From Dermatophilaceae bacterium Soc4.6 (GTDB lineage: Bacteria; Actinomycetota; Actinomycetes; Actinomycetales; Dermatophilaceae), in assembly GCA_039889245.1 (NCBI GenBank), contig JAZGVH010000002.1, positions 3,906,001 to 3,970,000 of the forward strand: 64,000 bases of DNA. The letters are read 5' to 3'. Positions 21,594 through 29,858 of the stretch are shown piece by piece (positions within the stretch are counted from its first letter, which is position 1; each line of letters begins with the position of its first letter). The notes under the pieces are model-generated. The model was given only the letters and a program-made list of their open reading frames with translations, had not been told where the DNA came from and did not search any database. The translations under genes were made by a program, and so were the position numbers.

Positions 21594-22259
21594 GTGGACA
21601 TCCCGCTCGGTGGTCGCCCGGAGCTGGTCGACGAGGTCGTCGACCGGCGGGTGGTGGACCGCAGCACGGCGTACGAGGGGATGGTCTGGGACGTGCAGCG
21701 CGACGTCGTCGACCTCGGCGACGCCGGGCAGGTGACCCGGGAGTACGTCGAGCACCCCGGAGCGGTCGTCGTCGTGGCCCTGCGCGAGGTCGACGGGGTC
21801 GACCACGTCGTGCTGATCCGGCAGTACCGGCACCCGGTGCGGACCATCGAGTGGGAGCTGCCCGCGGGGCTGCTCGACGAGCCGGGGGAGGCGCCGTGGC
21901 TCGCCGCCGCCCGCGAGCTGCGCGAGGAGGTCGACCTCGTCGCTCGGCGGTGGCACGTCCTGCTCGACTTCTACTCGTCACCGGGTGGGGTCTCGGAGTC
22001 GTTGCGGGTCTTCCTCGCCCGCGACGTGAGGCCCGTCGGGCCGGAGGACGGCGACTACGAGCGGCACGGCGAGGAGGCCGAGATCACCGCTCGCTGGGTG
22101 CCGCTCGACGACGCCTACGACGCCGTGCTGGCCGGTCAGGTGCACAACTCGGGGGCGGTCGTCGGCCTCATGGCGGCGTGGGGTGCGAGGGCTCGCGAGT
22201 GGGCACCGCTGCGGTCGTACGACGCGCCGTGGCCGTGGCACCCGGCCTACCGGGGCTGA
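21594..22259 (+). CDS. Nudix hydrolase, ADP-ribose pyrophosphatase-like (Rv1700-like)
   Basis: 221 residues. The homologue after pyrG in M. tuberculosis (Rv1700) hydrolyses ADP-ribose, and this protein has the same layout: an N-terminal beta-rich dimerisation part, YVEHPGAVVVVALRE, the QYRHPVRTIEWELPAG strand and the Nudix box ending in AARELREEVDLV. The usual Gly near the end of the box (REEVGL) is Asp here. The catalytic Glu residues of REXXEE are kept, so activity is expected. The GTG start lies 9 bases after pyrG and is probably co-transcribed. Confidence 0.9.
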   Translation: MDIPLGGRPELVDEVVDRRVVDRSTAYEGMVWDVQRDVVDLGDAGQVTREYVEHPGAVVVVALREVDGVDHVVLIRQYRHPVRTIEWELPAGLLDEPGEAPWLAAARELREEVDLVARRWHVLLDFYSSPGGVSESLRVFLARDVRPVGPEDGDYERHGEEAEITARWVPLDDAYDAVLAGQVHNSGAVVGLMAAWGARAREWAPLRSYDAPWPWHPAYRG

Positions 22260-22281
22260 GACGCCGCCGACGGCCGGCGGG

Positions 22282-22818
22282 TCAGCTCGACCAGAGGTGC
22301 GCCACGTCGATGACGACCCGCGGTGGCACACCCGTCGCCTCCAGCACGAAGACGCGGAACGGCAGGCGCGCCCGCACGCCCAGCCCCAGCGTCGTCTGGC
22401 CCTCGAAGCTGCCGGCGAAGGCCACCTGCCGGAAGGTGCGGTAGCCGGTCACGTCGACGATCTCGTTCGGGGTGGCGGGGTCGTAGGTCACGCGGTACGT
22501 GTCGTCCGAACGGGTCGTGATGATCTGCAGGAAGGCGCCACCGCGCAGCGGGACCGGCGCTCCGGATCCGTCGTGCCCGACCTGCCCCACGTAGGCCACC
22601 CGGGCCCAGGAGGCCCCGTCGATGACGAGACGGTCGTAGCAGGCGTGCTTCCCTGCCCGCACGTCGGTGACCGAGACCCCGTCCGCTCCGCTCGCCGCGC
22701 GGGGGAGCGACCCCCAGGTGATCCCGCAGTACGGCGTGGCCGCGCTCGCGGCACCGCTCGGAACCCCTGCTGCCAGCGCGAGCGCCAGCACCGTACACAT
22801 CCTGAGAAAACGCTTCAT
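22282..22818 (-). CDS. Secreted AMIN-like domain protein
   Basis: 178 residues. The start at 22818 (MKRFLRMC) is preceded by an excellent GAAGGAGAAGGAG site; the frame continues upstream, but without one. Residues 1-26 are a signal peptide ending near GAASA. The mature part is a single beta-rich domain with YDRLVIDG, VGQVGHDGSGAPVPLRGGAF and the C-terminal PPRVVIDVAHLW. I recognise this as the actinobacterial AMIN-like domain, related to domains that place proteins at peptidoglycan or membrane sites. Monocistronic, convergent with the Nudix gene. Role unknown. Confidence 0.7.
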   Translation of the reverse strand: MKRFLRMCTVLALALAAGVPSGAASAATPYCGITWGSLPRAASGADGVSVTDVRAGKHACYDRLVIDGASWARVAYVGQVGHDGSGAPVPLRGGAFLQIITTRSDDTYRVTYDPATPNEIVDVTGYRTFRQVAFAGSFEGQTTLGLGVRARLPFRVFVLEATGVPPRVVIDVAHLWSS

Positions 22819-23033
22819 GGCTCCTTCTCCTTCGTCGGGGGCGCTGCCCGACCGGCCGCGTCCACCACTGGAAGACGCACGAGGACCGGCGCAGGTTGAC
22901 AACGCACCCGTTGGGAGCGGCGGACGGCGACGTCGCTGACTCAGGGCAGGCCATGCGTCAAGCGCGACGACGCTGAGTCAAGTGGGGAAGGGGCCACCGA
23001 TCTGACGCCCCGGTACTGCGGGATGCTGGACCC
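22819..23033. other. Divergent intergenic region with inverted repeats
   Basis: 215 bases between the AMIN-like gene (minus) and the GT2 gene (plus). It contains TTGACA at 22896-22901, the palindrome GCGACGTCGC (22926-22935) and an inverted pair TGACTCAG (22937-22944) / CTGAGTCA (22973-22980). These could be promoter or operator sequences for one or both genes; no complete promoter could be assigned. Confidence 0.35.
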
Positions 23034-23822
23034 GTGAGTCCTCCTGCCGACCCGTCCCGATCGACCACGCCACGGGTGGACCGGGCCTCGGTCAGCGTGT
23101 GCCTGGCGTCGTACGACGGTGCCGCGTGGATCGAGGAGCTGCTGGCCTCGGTGCTCGCGCAGCTCGGGCCGGACGACGAGGTGGTGGTGGTCGACGACGG
23201 TAGCAGCGACGACACCGTGGCCAGGGTGCAGGCACTGGGCGACTCGCGGATCTCCTTGCACCGCAACGAGATCAACCTCGGTAGCGTGCGCACGTTCGAG
23301 CGGGCGATGACGCTGAGCCGGGGCCGCTGGCTGTTGCTCGCCGACCAGGACGACGTGTGGGTGCCGGGACGGCTCGAGGCGATGGTGGGGGCGTTGCGTC
23401 ACCACGGGGTCGTCGCCACGAGCGTGGCCGTGCTGGGCGAGCCCCTCGAGCCGCCGCGGTGGCCGCTGAGGGCGCGCGACTCCGGTCGGCGGCTGCTCAA
23501 CCTCGGGCTCGTGATGGTCGGCGCACGGTGGTACTTCGGCTGCGCCATGGGCGTGCGACGTGACGTGCTGGCCGTCGCACTGCCGATCCCGGCGTTCGTG
23601 CACGAGTCGCACGACCTGTGGCTGGGGGTCGTGGGCAACGTGCTCGGCGAGATGACCCACCTCGAGCGACCATCGGTGCAGCGGCGCCTGCACGAGGCTA
23701 ACCAGACCCCGCTGCACTGGCGCAGCCTGCCGACGATCCTGCGCTCGCGCTGGATGCTGGCTCGAGCGGTGGCCGTCGCCGTCCGACGGGCTCGTCGGGT
23801 TGCCCGTCAGCGCAGCGAGTAG
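23034..23822 (+). CDS. Glycosyltransferase family 2
   Basis: 262 residues of GT-A fold. The N-terminal SVCLASYDGAAWIEELLASV is the standard GT2 start, with EVVVVDDGSSDDT for nucleotide binding and LLLADQDDVWVPGRL for the metal-binding DXD-like site. HESHDLWLGVVGNVLGEM contains the probable catalytic region. This pattern is typical of rhamnosyl- or other hexosyltransferases acting on surface polysaccharides. The GTG start has only a weak upstream site. It is isolated from other glycan genes, and its 3' end overlaps the convergent lipoprotein gene by 16 bases. Confidence 0.85.
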   Translation: MSPPADPSRSTTPRVDRASVSVCLASYDGAAWIEELLASVLAQLGPDDEVVVVDDGSSDDTVARVQALGDSRISLHRNEINLGSVRTFERAMTLSRGRWLLLADQDDVWVPGRLEAMVGALRHHGVVATSVAVLGEPLEPPRWPLRARDSGRRLLNLGLVMVGARWYFGCAMGVRRDVLAVALPIPAFVHESHDLWLGVVGNVLGEMTHLERPSVQRRLHEANQTPLHWRSLPTILRSRWMLARAVAVAVRRARRVARQRSE

Positions 23823-24640
23823 GCTTGGCGCGACACGCTGAAGCGCCCCGAGCCGAGAGTGCAGGTGACGGTGGTGCTGTCGCTGCGGCAGGTGAGGCGT
23901 GACGAGCCGCTGCCGGCGACGACAGCGGCACCGGTGGCGAGAGTGACCTCCTGCTGCCCACTGGCGCGGGAGACCAGCCTCGAGGCCGGCAGGCCCTCCC
24001 ACCAGGTGCCTGCGCCGCCTCGGGCCGCGTCGGCCAGCACGGTGTCGGTGGTACACGTGAGCTCGGCGCCGCGAGCCGTGAGGGAGATGCCGGCGCCCCA
24101 GGCGCCGTGGCAGTCGGGGGGCGTCGGCGGCGGCGTCCAGGTGCTGCTCTCGAGGTCGCAGCGAGCCTGCGGGCCATCGGCCGACACCGCGCAGACGATG
24201 CCGCCGGCGGCGGTGGCGAAGGCGGTCTCGACGTGACCCGTCGCGTCCACGACGGTGGGGGACGAGCTGCCGGTGAGCACCGGGGTGGAGCGGGTCGTCG
24301 GCGGAGGGACCGGCCGCGTCGTCGCCGCGGGGGAACCGCTCGACGACGGTAGCGTCGTCACGGTCGGGCCGGGGGTCTCGGTCGACCCGGCCGGCGCGGC
24401 CGGGACGGTCGGCACGGTCGGCGTCGGACCCGTCGGACCCGTCGGGCCGGGCGGGCCCGAGGTGGGTGGCGCGCCGGAGGTGCTGCCGGCGGGGCTGACC
24501 CCGGTCAGCGCCGAGCCGGACAGGGGGGCCGGCGCGCACGCGGTCACCGCGAGGGCGACCACGGTCAGCAGTCCGACGCGCAGCACCGTCGTGCCTCGAC
24601 GACGAGGTCGCGGAGAAAGCTCGCATTTCGTGCGGGTCAT
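23807..24640 (-). CDS. Lipoprotein with Pro/Thr-rich linker and six-cysteine domain
   Basis: 277 residues from ATG 24640; the frame is open to 24685. The N-terminus (VLRVGLLTVVALAVTAC) is a lipoprotein signal with the lipobox Cys after VTA. A linker of about 100 residues is rich in Pro, Thr, Gly and Ser and includes a short collagen-like GPPGPTGPTGP stretch. The C-terminal ~130 residues contain six cysteines in a pattern (IVCAVS, ARCDLESSTW, PPDCHGAWG, ELTCTTDT, RLTCRS, VTCTLGSGRFSVSR) that I recognise from actinobacterial DUF6636-type secreted domains. The function is unknown; it is probably exposed outside the membrane on a cell-wall-spanning stalk. Confidence 0.7.
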   Translation of the reverse strand: MTRTKCELSPRPRRRGTTVLRVGLLTVVALAVTACAPAPLSGSALTGVSPAGSTSGAPPTSGPPGPTGPTGPTPTVPTVPAAPAGSTETPGPTVTTLPSSSGSPAATTRPVPPPTTRSTPVLTGSSSPTVVDATGHVETAFATAAGGIVCAVSADGPQARCDLESSTWTPPPTPPDCHGAWGAGISLTARGAELTCTTDTVLADAARGGAGTWWEGLPASRLVSRASGQQEVTLATGAAVVAGSGSSRLTCRSDSTTVTCTLGSGRFSVSRQAYSLR

Positions 24641-24724
24641 GCGACGAGGATCGCACGCCGGCACCCCACGAGGCGGCACCGGCACGCGGGGCTCTCCCTA
24701 CGGCATCGGGCTGGCGGTGGCGGA

Positions 24725-24778
24725 CGGCTGCGTCCGCGTCGAGGGGGTTTGTTACCCACCGCGACGCGGACGCAGCCG
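24725..24778 (-). terminator. Long inverted repeat after the glucodextranase-like gene
   Basis: CGGCTGCGTCCGCGTCG (24725-24741) and CGACGCGGACGCAGCCG (24762-24778) are perfect 17-base complements separated by 20 bases. It lies 5 bases past the stop of the minus-strand GH15 gene and before the minus-strand lipoprotein gene, so it is most likely the terminator separating the two. Confidence 0.8.
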
Positions 24779-24782
24779 CAGG

Positions 24783-27700
24783 TCAGCCGACGGGGACCGC
24801 GGCCACCGTGACCGGTGGAGCGGTCGGGTCGAGCTCGTCCGCCTGGTTCACCCCGGCCGGGGTGAGCACGTCGACCGCCTTGGGCACCGTGTTCGGGTCG
24901 AGCGCACAGATCGGGCTCGTCCCGCCCTCGGCGCAGACGCCGAAGGAGTAGCCGCCGGGCGTGGGGCTGAAGCCGCGCGCCTTGTCGCCGCTGAAACCGT
25001 CCTGACCGGTCAGGACGACCGCGAACGACCACCCCGGGCCCGGGGTGCCACCGAGCGACGCCTTGTCGAGGGTGATGGTGACGGTCTTCGCGGGACCGCT
25101 CGCGATGACTCCGGGCCGGCCCAGCGAGGTGCCGTTGGCGTCGACCCAGACCGGGTCGGCAAAGCCCTGCACCTCGATGCGCTGGCTCCACGCGTCACCA
25201 GCCGCGATCTCGTAGTTGCGGCTGGCGTAGGCGGCCGACGTCGAGGTGGGCGACCCGGTGGGGGTGTGCACGTAGACGTCGAGCAGCTGGGCCCCGAGCG
25301 ATGACCCGAAGGTCGGTGACAGGTCGGCGAGGCTGGCCTGGAGCACGACCTGGTCGCCGCTGTCGAGGACCCGCCAGCGGGTGAGGTCGAAGGCTCCGGG
25401 GTGGAAGTCGCCGGCCGTCGGGTAGGCGTAGGTGCCCGGCCCGTTGTCGTCCCCGGTCGGGTCCGTGACGTCCTGCACCACGGTGCCCGTCACGAGGGTC
25501 GAGACGACGGTCACCTGGGCGTAGCCGGTGCCGGAGCCCAGGCTGGCCGCCGCGGTGATCACGCTGGTCCCGGTCGGGGTGGGCACGGTCAGGCTCCACG
25601 ACCCGTCACGCGCGGCGCGGGTCTGCCGGGTGGCCGTGGCCCCACCGGCGTCGGTCGCCGTCGTCGCCACGGTCACCGTGGCGCCCGCGGAGGACGTCCC
25701 GGCCACCTGGGTCGCGGCGGTCTCGACCTGGGTGTTGGTCACCGGCGAGGTGATGGTGACGGGGACCGCGGTCACCGACCCGGCGGCATACCGGCTGGCG
25801 ACGGCTTGCGGCTGGTCGACGAGGTGACCCTCCGCGAGGGAGCGCACGAGTCGCACCTCCTGGGCCTGGGCCCAGGTGAGCGGAGCGGCAGAGCCGGTGG
25901 GCCGGCCCGGCTCGAAGCCGATCGAGGCGAGACCCGGGTCGGTGCCGAAGGGTGAGGCCGCGACGGCCGGGTCCTCCCAGGCCTGCTCGGGCACCAGACC
26001 GACACCGGAGCTCTGGCGGTCGATGGTGCGCAGCAGGCTGCTGGCAGCGGGGAGGTTGCCCGTGCCGATCAGCTGCTCCGCCCGCTCGCCGGCGAGCACC
26101 GGCCAGAGGTGGCCCGATCCGTGCCCGGTGGTCGGCCACGGCTGACCGTCGACGGGGCAGTCGGTCGGGTCGGGCGTCCAGCAGTCGCCGTAGCCGTCCT
26201 CGGAGCCCGCGCCGTCCGTGCCGTAGCGGTAGAAGCCGGTGCCGGTCGGGGTGTCGCGGCGGATGACCTGGTCGACGACCTGGAGCGAGCGGCGCACGTC
26301 GGCGTCGTTGGCGGGCAGGGCGCCGAGCCGGGTCAGCTCGAGGAAGCCCTGGTCGATGACCGCGCGCTGGTCGGAGTCGACCGAGCCGTTGCCGAGGTTG
26401 TAGGTCGTCCCCGCGTTGGGATCGCCCGTCTTCGACAGCCGGATGAAGTAGCGGCCGGTGGCATACGGGCCGGTGGTGGTCACCGTCCAGCCCTTGATGC
26501 TGCGCTGGAAGTGGTCGGCCGTGGCCCGGTAGACCCGCGCCGACGCGGCGTCGCCGTTCGTGTCGGCGATGCGCGCGGCAGCGACCAGCCCGGCGATCTC
26601 GGCGGCGATGGTCGAGGGCGAGTAGCCGCCCTGCTCCTCCCACCGCTCCGAGCCGAAGGACGGGCCGTGGCTCACGACGAAGTCGGCGGCCTTCTTGATG
26701 TGGTTGCGGTAGAGGCCCTGGTCGGTGTCGAGCCCCGAGAGCAGCGCCATGAGGATGGGGTAGCTGGTCTCGTCGAGCTGGTCGCCGCCGGTGTCGGGCG
26801 CGGTCTTGCCGTTGGGGAGGCTGTTGCGCGGCATCCGCCCGTCGGGCAGCTGCTGTCGCAGGAAGAGGAATCGCGTGGTGTCCTGCGCGGTCGCGACGTC
26901 GCCGGCGGCGAGGAAGCCGGTGAAGGCCTCGTAGAGGTCGCGGCCGAAGGTCTCGCGGTAGGAGCCGAAGTAGACCGGCTTGCCGTCCACCTTGGTGCCG
27001 GCCTCGACCGCCTGCCCCCACGGGCTGCCCAGCCCCGCGGCGACGGCCCCGGGGAAGGTCTTGTCCTCACTGGCCTTGAGCACGTTGACCGACAGCCAGT
27101 AGGCCGCACGGGCGCGCTCGGCAGCAGCGGGCGTCAGGCCCGGCAGGCGGTACGGCGGCGCGACCAGACCGGCGTCGTAGTCGGTCCAGGTCTTGACGTA
27201 GGCGGCGCGGGTGTCGCCGTACGAGGTCGCCGCACTGGCCCCGGCGACGTCGATCGCGGCATTGCGGCGGGTGCCGTAGCCGAGGGCGAGGGTGCTGGTG
27301 CCGCCGCTGGAGAGGTCGAGCCGGGCCGTCTGGACGACGTTGCCCTGGCGGGCGGTCGTCGTCGTGGAGGTGAGCCGGTGCGCGGCGTCGAGCTGGGTGA
27401 GGCCGTCACTGGACGTGCCGGCATACCCGCTCTGCGCGCTGAGGAAGGGCTTGTCGGCCCGGAGCGCACCGAAGAGCGGGACGGCGTAGTCGCGGTTGAC
27501 CGCCTGGCTGCTGGTGTTGGTGTCGGAGCTGACGAGCGCGGTGGTGGACGCGTCGACGACCGCGTCGTCGGCGCCGCCGTTCTGGGTGGTGGCGTCACCG
27601 CCACCGCCGTTGCCGTTGACCGACGCGTCGTAGCGCACGTAGACCTGCAGCCCGGGCTCGCGGGTGATCAGCCGCACCTTCATGACCACGGCGTCGCGCA

Positions 27701-28175
27701 CCGGGTCGGTGACGTAGTCGGTGACCAGCGTGTAGCGACCGCTCTTGGCCCGGCTCGTGACCTCGCAGGCCATTCCCGACCGGTCGGTGGTGCGCACGGT
27801 GTAGGTCGTGTCGCGCGACTGCAGGTCGGTGAAGGTCGAGCCGTCGGTCACCGCGAGCTGCAGGGTCTCGACGTTGGTGTTGTCGACCGTCGGGGCGTAG
27901 ACGTCGGAGAGCACACCGTTGGCGACGGTGTACCAGACCTTCGACGTGCGGTTTGCGGCCGTGCCGAGGCAGTCCTTGCGGGCGAGGCCGAAGTGGCTCA
28001 TCGCGCCGGGGGAGCCGTCGGCGGCGGCGACGCCCGCGGAGAGGCCGGGCGGGGCAGCCTGGGCCGGGAGCACCGGCAGGAGGGGAAGCGCGGCAAGGGC
28101 TGCTGCAGCGACCGTAGGGATCAGGACATGGGGCTGGGTCACGCGACGGTGCGTGACGCGGGGAGAAAGGCGCAC
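24783..28175 (-). CDS. Secreted GH15 glucodextranase-like glucosidase, four domains
   Basis: About 1130 residues. GH15 enzymes release glucose from alpha-glucans or dextran. After a signal peptide ending PAQAA, an N-terminal beta-sandwich (about 50-330) precedes the GH15 (alpha/alpha)6 barrel. That barrel contains YFGSYRETFGRDLYEAF, the acid-region RWEEQGGYSPSTIAAEIAGL, HLWPVLAGERAEQL and the base-region LVPEQAWEDP. Then come an Ig-like module (about 805-900, SPVTNTQV) and a C-terminal module (about 900-1115). This N-A-B-C order is that of Arthrobacter globiformis glucodextranase. GTG 28175 is chosen because the open frame up to 28454 runs into the divergent lipase gene; GTG 28142 is also possible. 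Substrate preference (dextran or starch) is inferred. Confidence 0.88.
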   Translation of the reverse strand: MRLSPRVTHRRVTQPHVLIPTVAAAALAALPLLPVLPAQAAPPGLSAGVAAADGSPGAMSHFGLARKDCLGTAANRTSKVWYTVANGVLSDVYAPTVDNTNVETLQLAVTDGSTFTDLQSRDTTYTVRTTDRSGMACEVTSRAKSGRYTLVTDYVTDPVRDAVVMKVRLITREPGLQVYVRYDASVNGNGGGGDATTQNGGADDAVVDASTTALVSSDTNTSSQAVNRDYAVPLFGALRADKPFLSAQSGYAGTSSDGLTQLDAAHRLTSTTTTARQGNVVQTARLDLSSGGTSTLALGYGTRRNAAIDVAGASAATSYGDTRAAYVKTWTDYDAGLVAPPYRLPGLTPAAAERARAAYWLSVNVLKASEDKTFPGAVAAGLGSPWGQAVEAGTKVDGKPVYFGSYRETFGRDLYEAFTGFLAAGDVATAQDTTRFLFLRQQLPDGRMPRNSLPNGKTAPDTGGDQLDETSYPILMALLSGLDTDQGLYRNHIKKAADFVVSHGPSFGSERWEEQGGYSPSTIAAEIAGLVAAARIADTNGDAASARVYRATADHFQRSIKGWTVTTTGPYATGRYFIRLSKTGDPNAGTTYNLGNGSVDSDQRAVIDQGFLELTRLGALPANDADVRRSLQVVDQVIRRDTPTGTGFYRYGTDGAGSEDGYGDCWTPDPTDCPVDGQPWPTTGHGSGHLWPVLAGERAEQLIGTGNLPAASSLLRTIDRQSSGVGLVPEQAWEDPAVAASPFGTDPGLASIGFEPGRPTGSAAPLTWAQAQEVRLVRSLAEGHLVDQPQAVASRYAAGSVTAVPVTITSPVTNTQVETAATQVAGTSSAGATVTVATTATDAGGATATRQTRAARDGSWSLTVPTPTGTSVITAAASLGSGTGYAQVTVVSTLVTGTVVQDVTDPTGDDNGPGTYAYPTAGDFHPGAFDLTRWRVLDSGDQVVLQASLADLSPTFGSSLGAQLLDVYVHTPTGSPTSTSAAYASRNYEIAAGDAWSQRIEVQGFADPVWVDANGTSLGRPGVIASGPAKTVTITLDKASLGGTPGPGWSFAVVLTGQDGFSGDKARGFSPTPGGYSFGVCAEGGTSPICALDPNTVPKAVDVLTPAGVNQADELDPTAPPVTVAAVPVG

Positions 28176-28198
28176 GAAGGGACTATGGACCCATGTGA

Positions 28199-28228
28199 GC
28201 CGCGCCACAACCCTGGCTGTGGCGCGGC
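28199..28228. promoter_or_regulatory. Palindrome in the GH15/lipase divergent region
   Basis: GCCGCGCCACA (28199-28209) and TGTGGCGCGGC (28218-28228) are perfect 11-base inverted repeats with an 8-base spacer. They lie in the 83-base gap between the divergent glucodextranase-like and lipase-like genes. The position suggests an operator for a dimeric regulator of one or both genes; a hairpin in one transcript is the alternative. Confidence 0.45.
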
Positions 28229-28258
28229 CGGGCGCCCAGGTGGCTCGCGCATGATGGC

Positions 28259-29056
28259 GTGGTGCTGTCTGGACTCGCTCCCGCCCGTCGCCGGGTCGTG
28301 CTGACCGCGCTGGTGCTGGTCGTGGCGCTCGTGGTCGCCCTGGCTGTCGCGCTCGTGCTGCGGAGCCGTCCGGCGGCCGACGTCGACCAGTCGCGGCCGG
28401 GGCCGCTCCTGCTCGTGCCGGGGTACGGCGGGTCGGAGCGCTCGCTCGCGCCACTGGCCATCGCGCTGCGGGCCGGGGGGCGCGACGTCACGGTCGTCTC
28501 GCTGCCCGACTCCGCGCTCGGTGACCTGGGCGAGCAGGCGCGGGCCCTCGGGGACGCCGTCGACGCGGCGCTCGCCCGCACGGCGGCCTCCTCCGTCGAC
28601 CTCGTCGGCTACTCCGCGGGCGGGGTCGTGGCCCGTCTGTGGGTGGTCGAGGACGGCGGGGCGGCGCGCACCCGTCGGCTGGTGACGCTCGGGTCGCCGC
28701 ACGCCGGGACGCAGCTGGCCCAGCTGGGCACCCTCGTCGCCGGTGCCTGTCCCACGGCCTGCCAGCAGCTGGCCCCCGGCAACGCCGTGCTCGCGCGACT
28801 GGCGCGGGAGCCGATCCCGACCGGCGTCGTCGCCGTCTCGTTGTGGAGCACCTCGGACGACGTGGTCCTCCCGCCCGAGTCGGCCGTCCTGGCGGGGGTG
28901 GCCAGCCCATCGCTGCAGAGCATCTGCCCCGCCTCGACGGTGCGCCACGGGGGTCTGCCGGGCGATCGCCTGGTGCAGTCGCTCGTCGCCGAGGCGGTCG
29001 CCGTCGCCCGGCCGCCCACCTGGGGGCCGACCGACTGCTCCAGGCTCAGCTCGTGA
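28259..29056 (+). CDS. Membrane-anchored alpha/beta hydrolase, lipase-like
   Basis: 265 residues. An N-terminal hydrophobic segment (about 11-32, LTALVLVVALVVALAVALV) anchors or exports the protein. The hydrolase domain starts with LLLVPGYGGSERSLAPLA, an oxyanion-type loop, and carries the nucleophile elbow GYSAGG with Ser in VDLVGYSAGGVVARLW. TLGSPHAGTQLAQLG is typical of bacterial triacylglycerol lipases and PGAP1-like hydrolases, and the His is probably in STVRHGGLPGD. It probably acts outside the cytoplasm on an ester lipid. GTG 28259 has CATGAT 5 bases upstream, hinting at a leaderless message. Its end overlaps the convergent ABC permease gene by 11 bases. Confidence 0.82.
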   Translation: MVLSGLAPARRRVVLTALVLVVALVVALAVALVLRSRPAADVDQSRPGPLLLVPGYGGSERSLAPLAIALRAGGRDVTVVSLPDSALGDLGEQARALGDAVDAALARTAASSVDLVGYSAGGVVARLWVVEDGGAARTRRLVTLGSPHAGTQLAQLGTLVAGACPTACQQLAPGNAVLARLAREPIPTGVVAVSLWSTSDDVVLPPESAVLAGVASPSLQSICPASTVRHGGLPGDRLVQSLVAEAVAVARPPTWGPTDCSRLSS

Positions 29057-29858
29057 CGTCCCGGGTCGTGAAGTTGGCCCACCCGGCAGCGAGGAAGACG
29101 ACGACGTAGACCACCTGGAGACCGGCCCCGCGCTCGAGGTTGGACCACAGCACGGGGTCGCGGTAGAGGTCGATGAAGGAGAGCCAGTAGCGGGTCGGGA
29201 GGTAGGGCTGCACCGGCCGCGCCGCGTCGACGGTCAGGAGCAGTGAGCTGCCGATGAGAAAGGCCATGGCGCCGAGGCTGGCGGTCTGGGGGGAGTCCGT
29301 CAGGGTCGACAGGAACAGCCCGAGGGCGGCGACCCCGAGCATCGAGACGGTGACGTAGAGGACGGCCACGAGCGTGCGCCAGGCCAGGTCGGTGGGCGTG
29401 AGGACCGAGCCCGAGAGGCTGATCATGCCGCCCTCGAGGGTGCCCGGACCGAGCAGCAGGCGGCCGACGAGGAAGCCGATCGCCGCCACCGACACCACGG
29501 CGGCGAGCACGAAGGCGACGACGGCGACCAGCTTGCGCACCAGCAGGCGCGTCCGCCCGACCGGGCGGATGAGCAGGTAGCGCAGCGTCCCGGCCTGCGC
29601 CTCGCCCGCGACGGCCTCACCGGCGACCACCGCCACAGAGATCGGCAGGAAGAGCGGCAGCACGATGGCCAACGCGGCGATGGCGAAGAGCGACCCGTCG
29701 GCGACGACGGCCGACAGGAACGCCGGGCCCGTGCCGGGCCGCGGGGCGAGCCGGGTCCACGCGAGCAGACCCGCCACGACGGTGGGCAGCAGGTTGAGCA
29801 GCACCAGCGCCACCCACGTGCGTCGGCGACCGAAGAGCTTGACCAGCTCGACCCTCAT
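29046..29858 (-). CDS. ABC-2 type transporter permease
   Basis: 270 residues with six predicted membrane helices. It begins MRVELVKLFGRRRTWVALVL, the usual start of ABC-2 permeases in which a cytoplasmic amphipathic helix precedes TM1. TLRYLLIRPVGRTRLLVRKL is the conserved intracellular coupling segment. It overlaps the ATPase gene start/stop by 4 bases and therefore forms the membrane part of that transporter. Export of a lipid, peptide or drug is likely; the substrate is not predictable. Confidence 0.85.
   Translation of the reverse strand: MRVELVKLFGRRRTWVALVLLNLLPTVVAGLLAWTRLAPRPGTGPAFLSAVVADGSLFAIAALAIVLPLFLPISVAVVAGEAVAGEAQAGTLRYLLIRPVGRTRLLVRKLVAVVAFVLAAVVSVAAIGFLVGRLLLGPGTLEGGMISLSGSVLTPTDLAWRTLVAVLYVTVSMLGVAALGLFLSTLTDSPQTASLGAMAFLIGSSLLLTVDAARPVQPYLPTRYWLSFIDLYRDPVLWSNLERGAGLQVVYVVVFLAAGWANFTTRDVTS

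Noticed and set aside
28176-28454. Longer N-terminus of the glucodextranase-like gene up to 28454
   Set aside because: It would overlap the divergent lipase gene and is Arg/Pro-rich without a signal peptide at its start.
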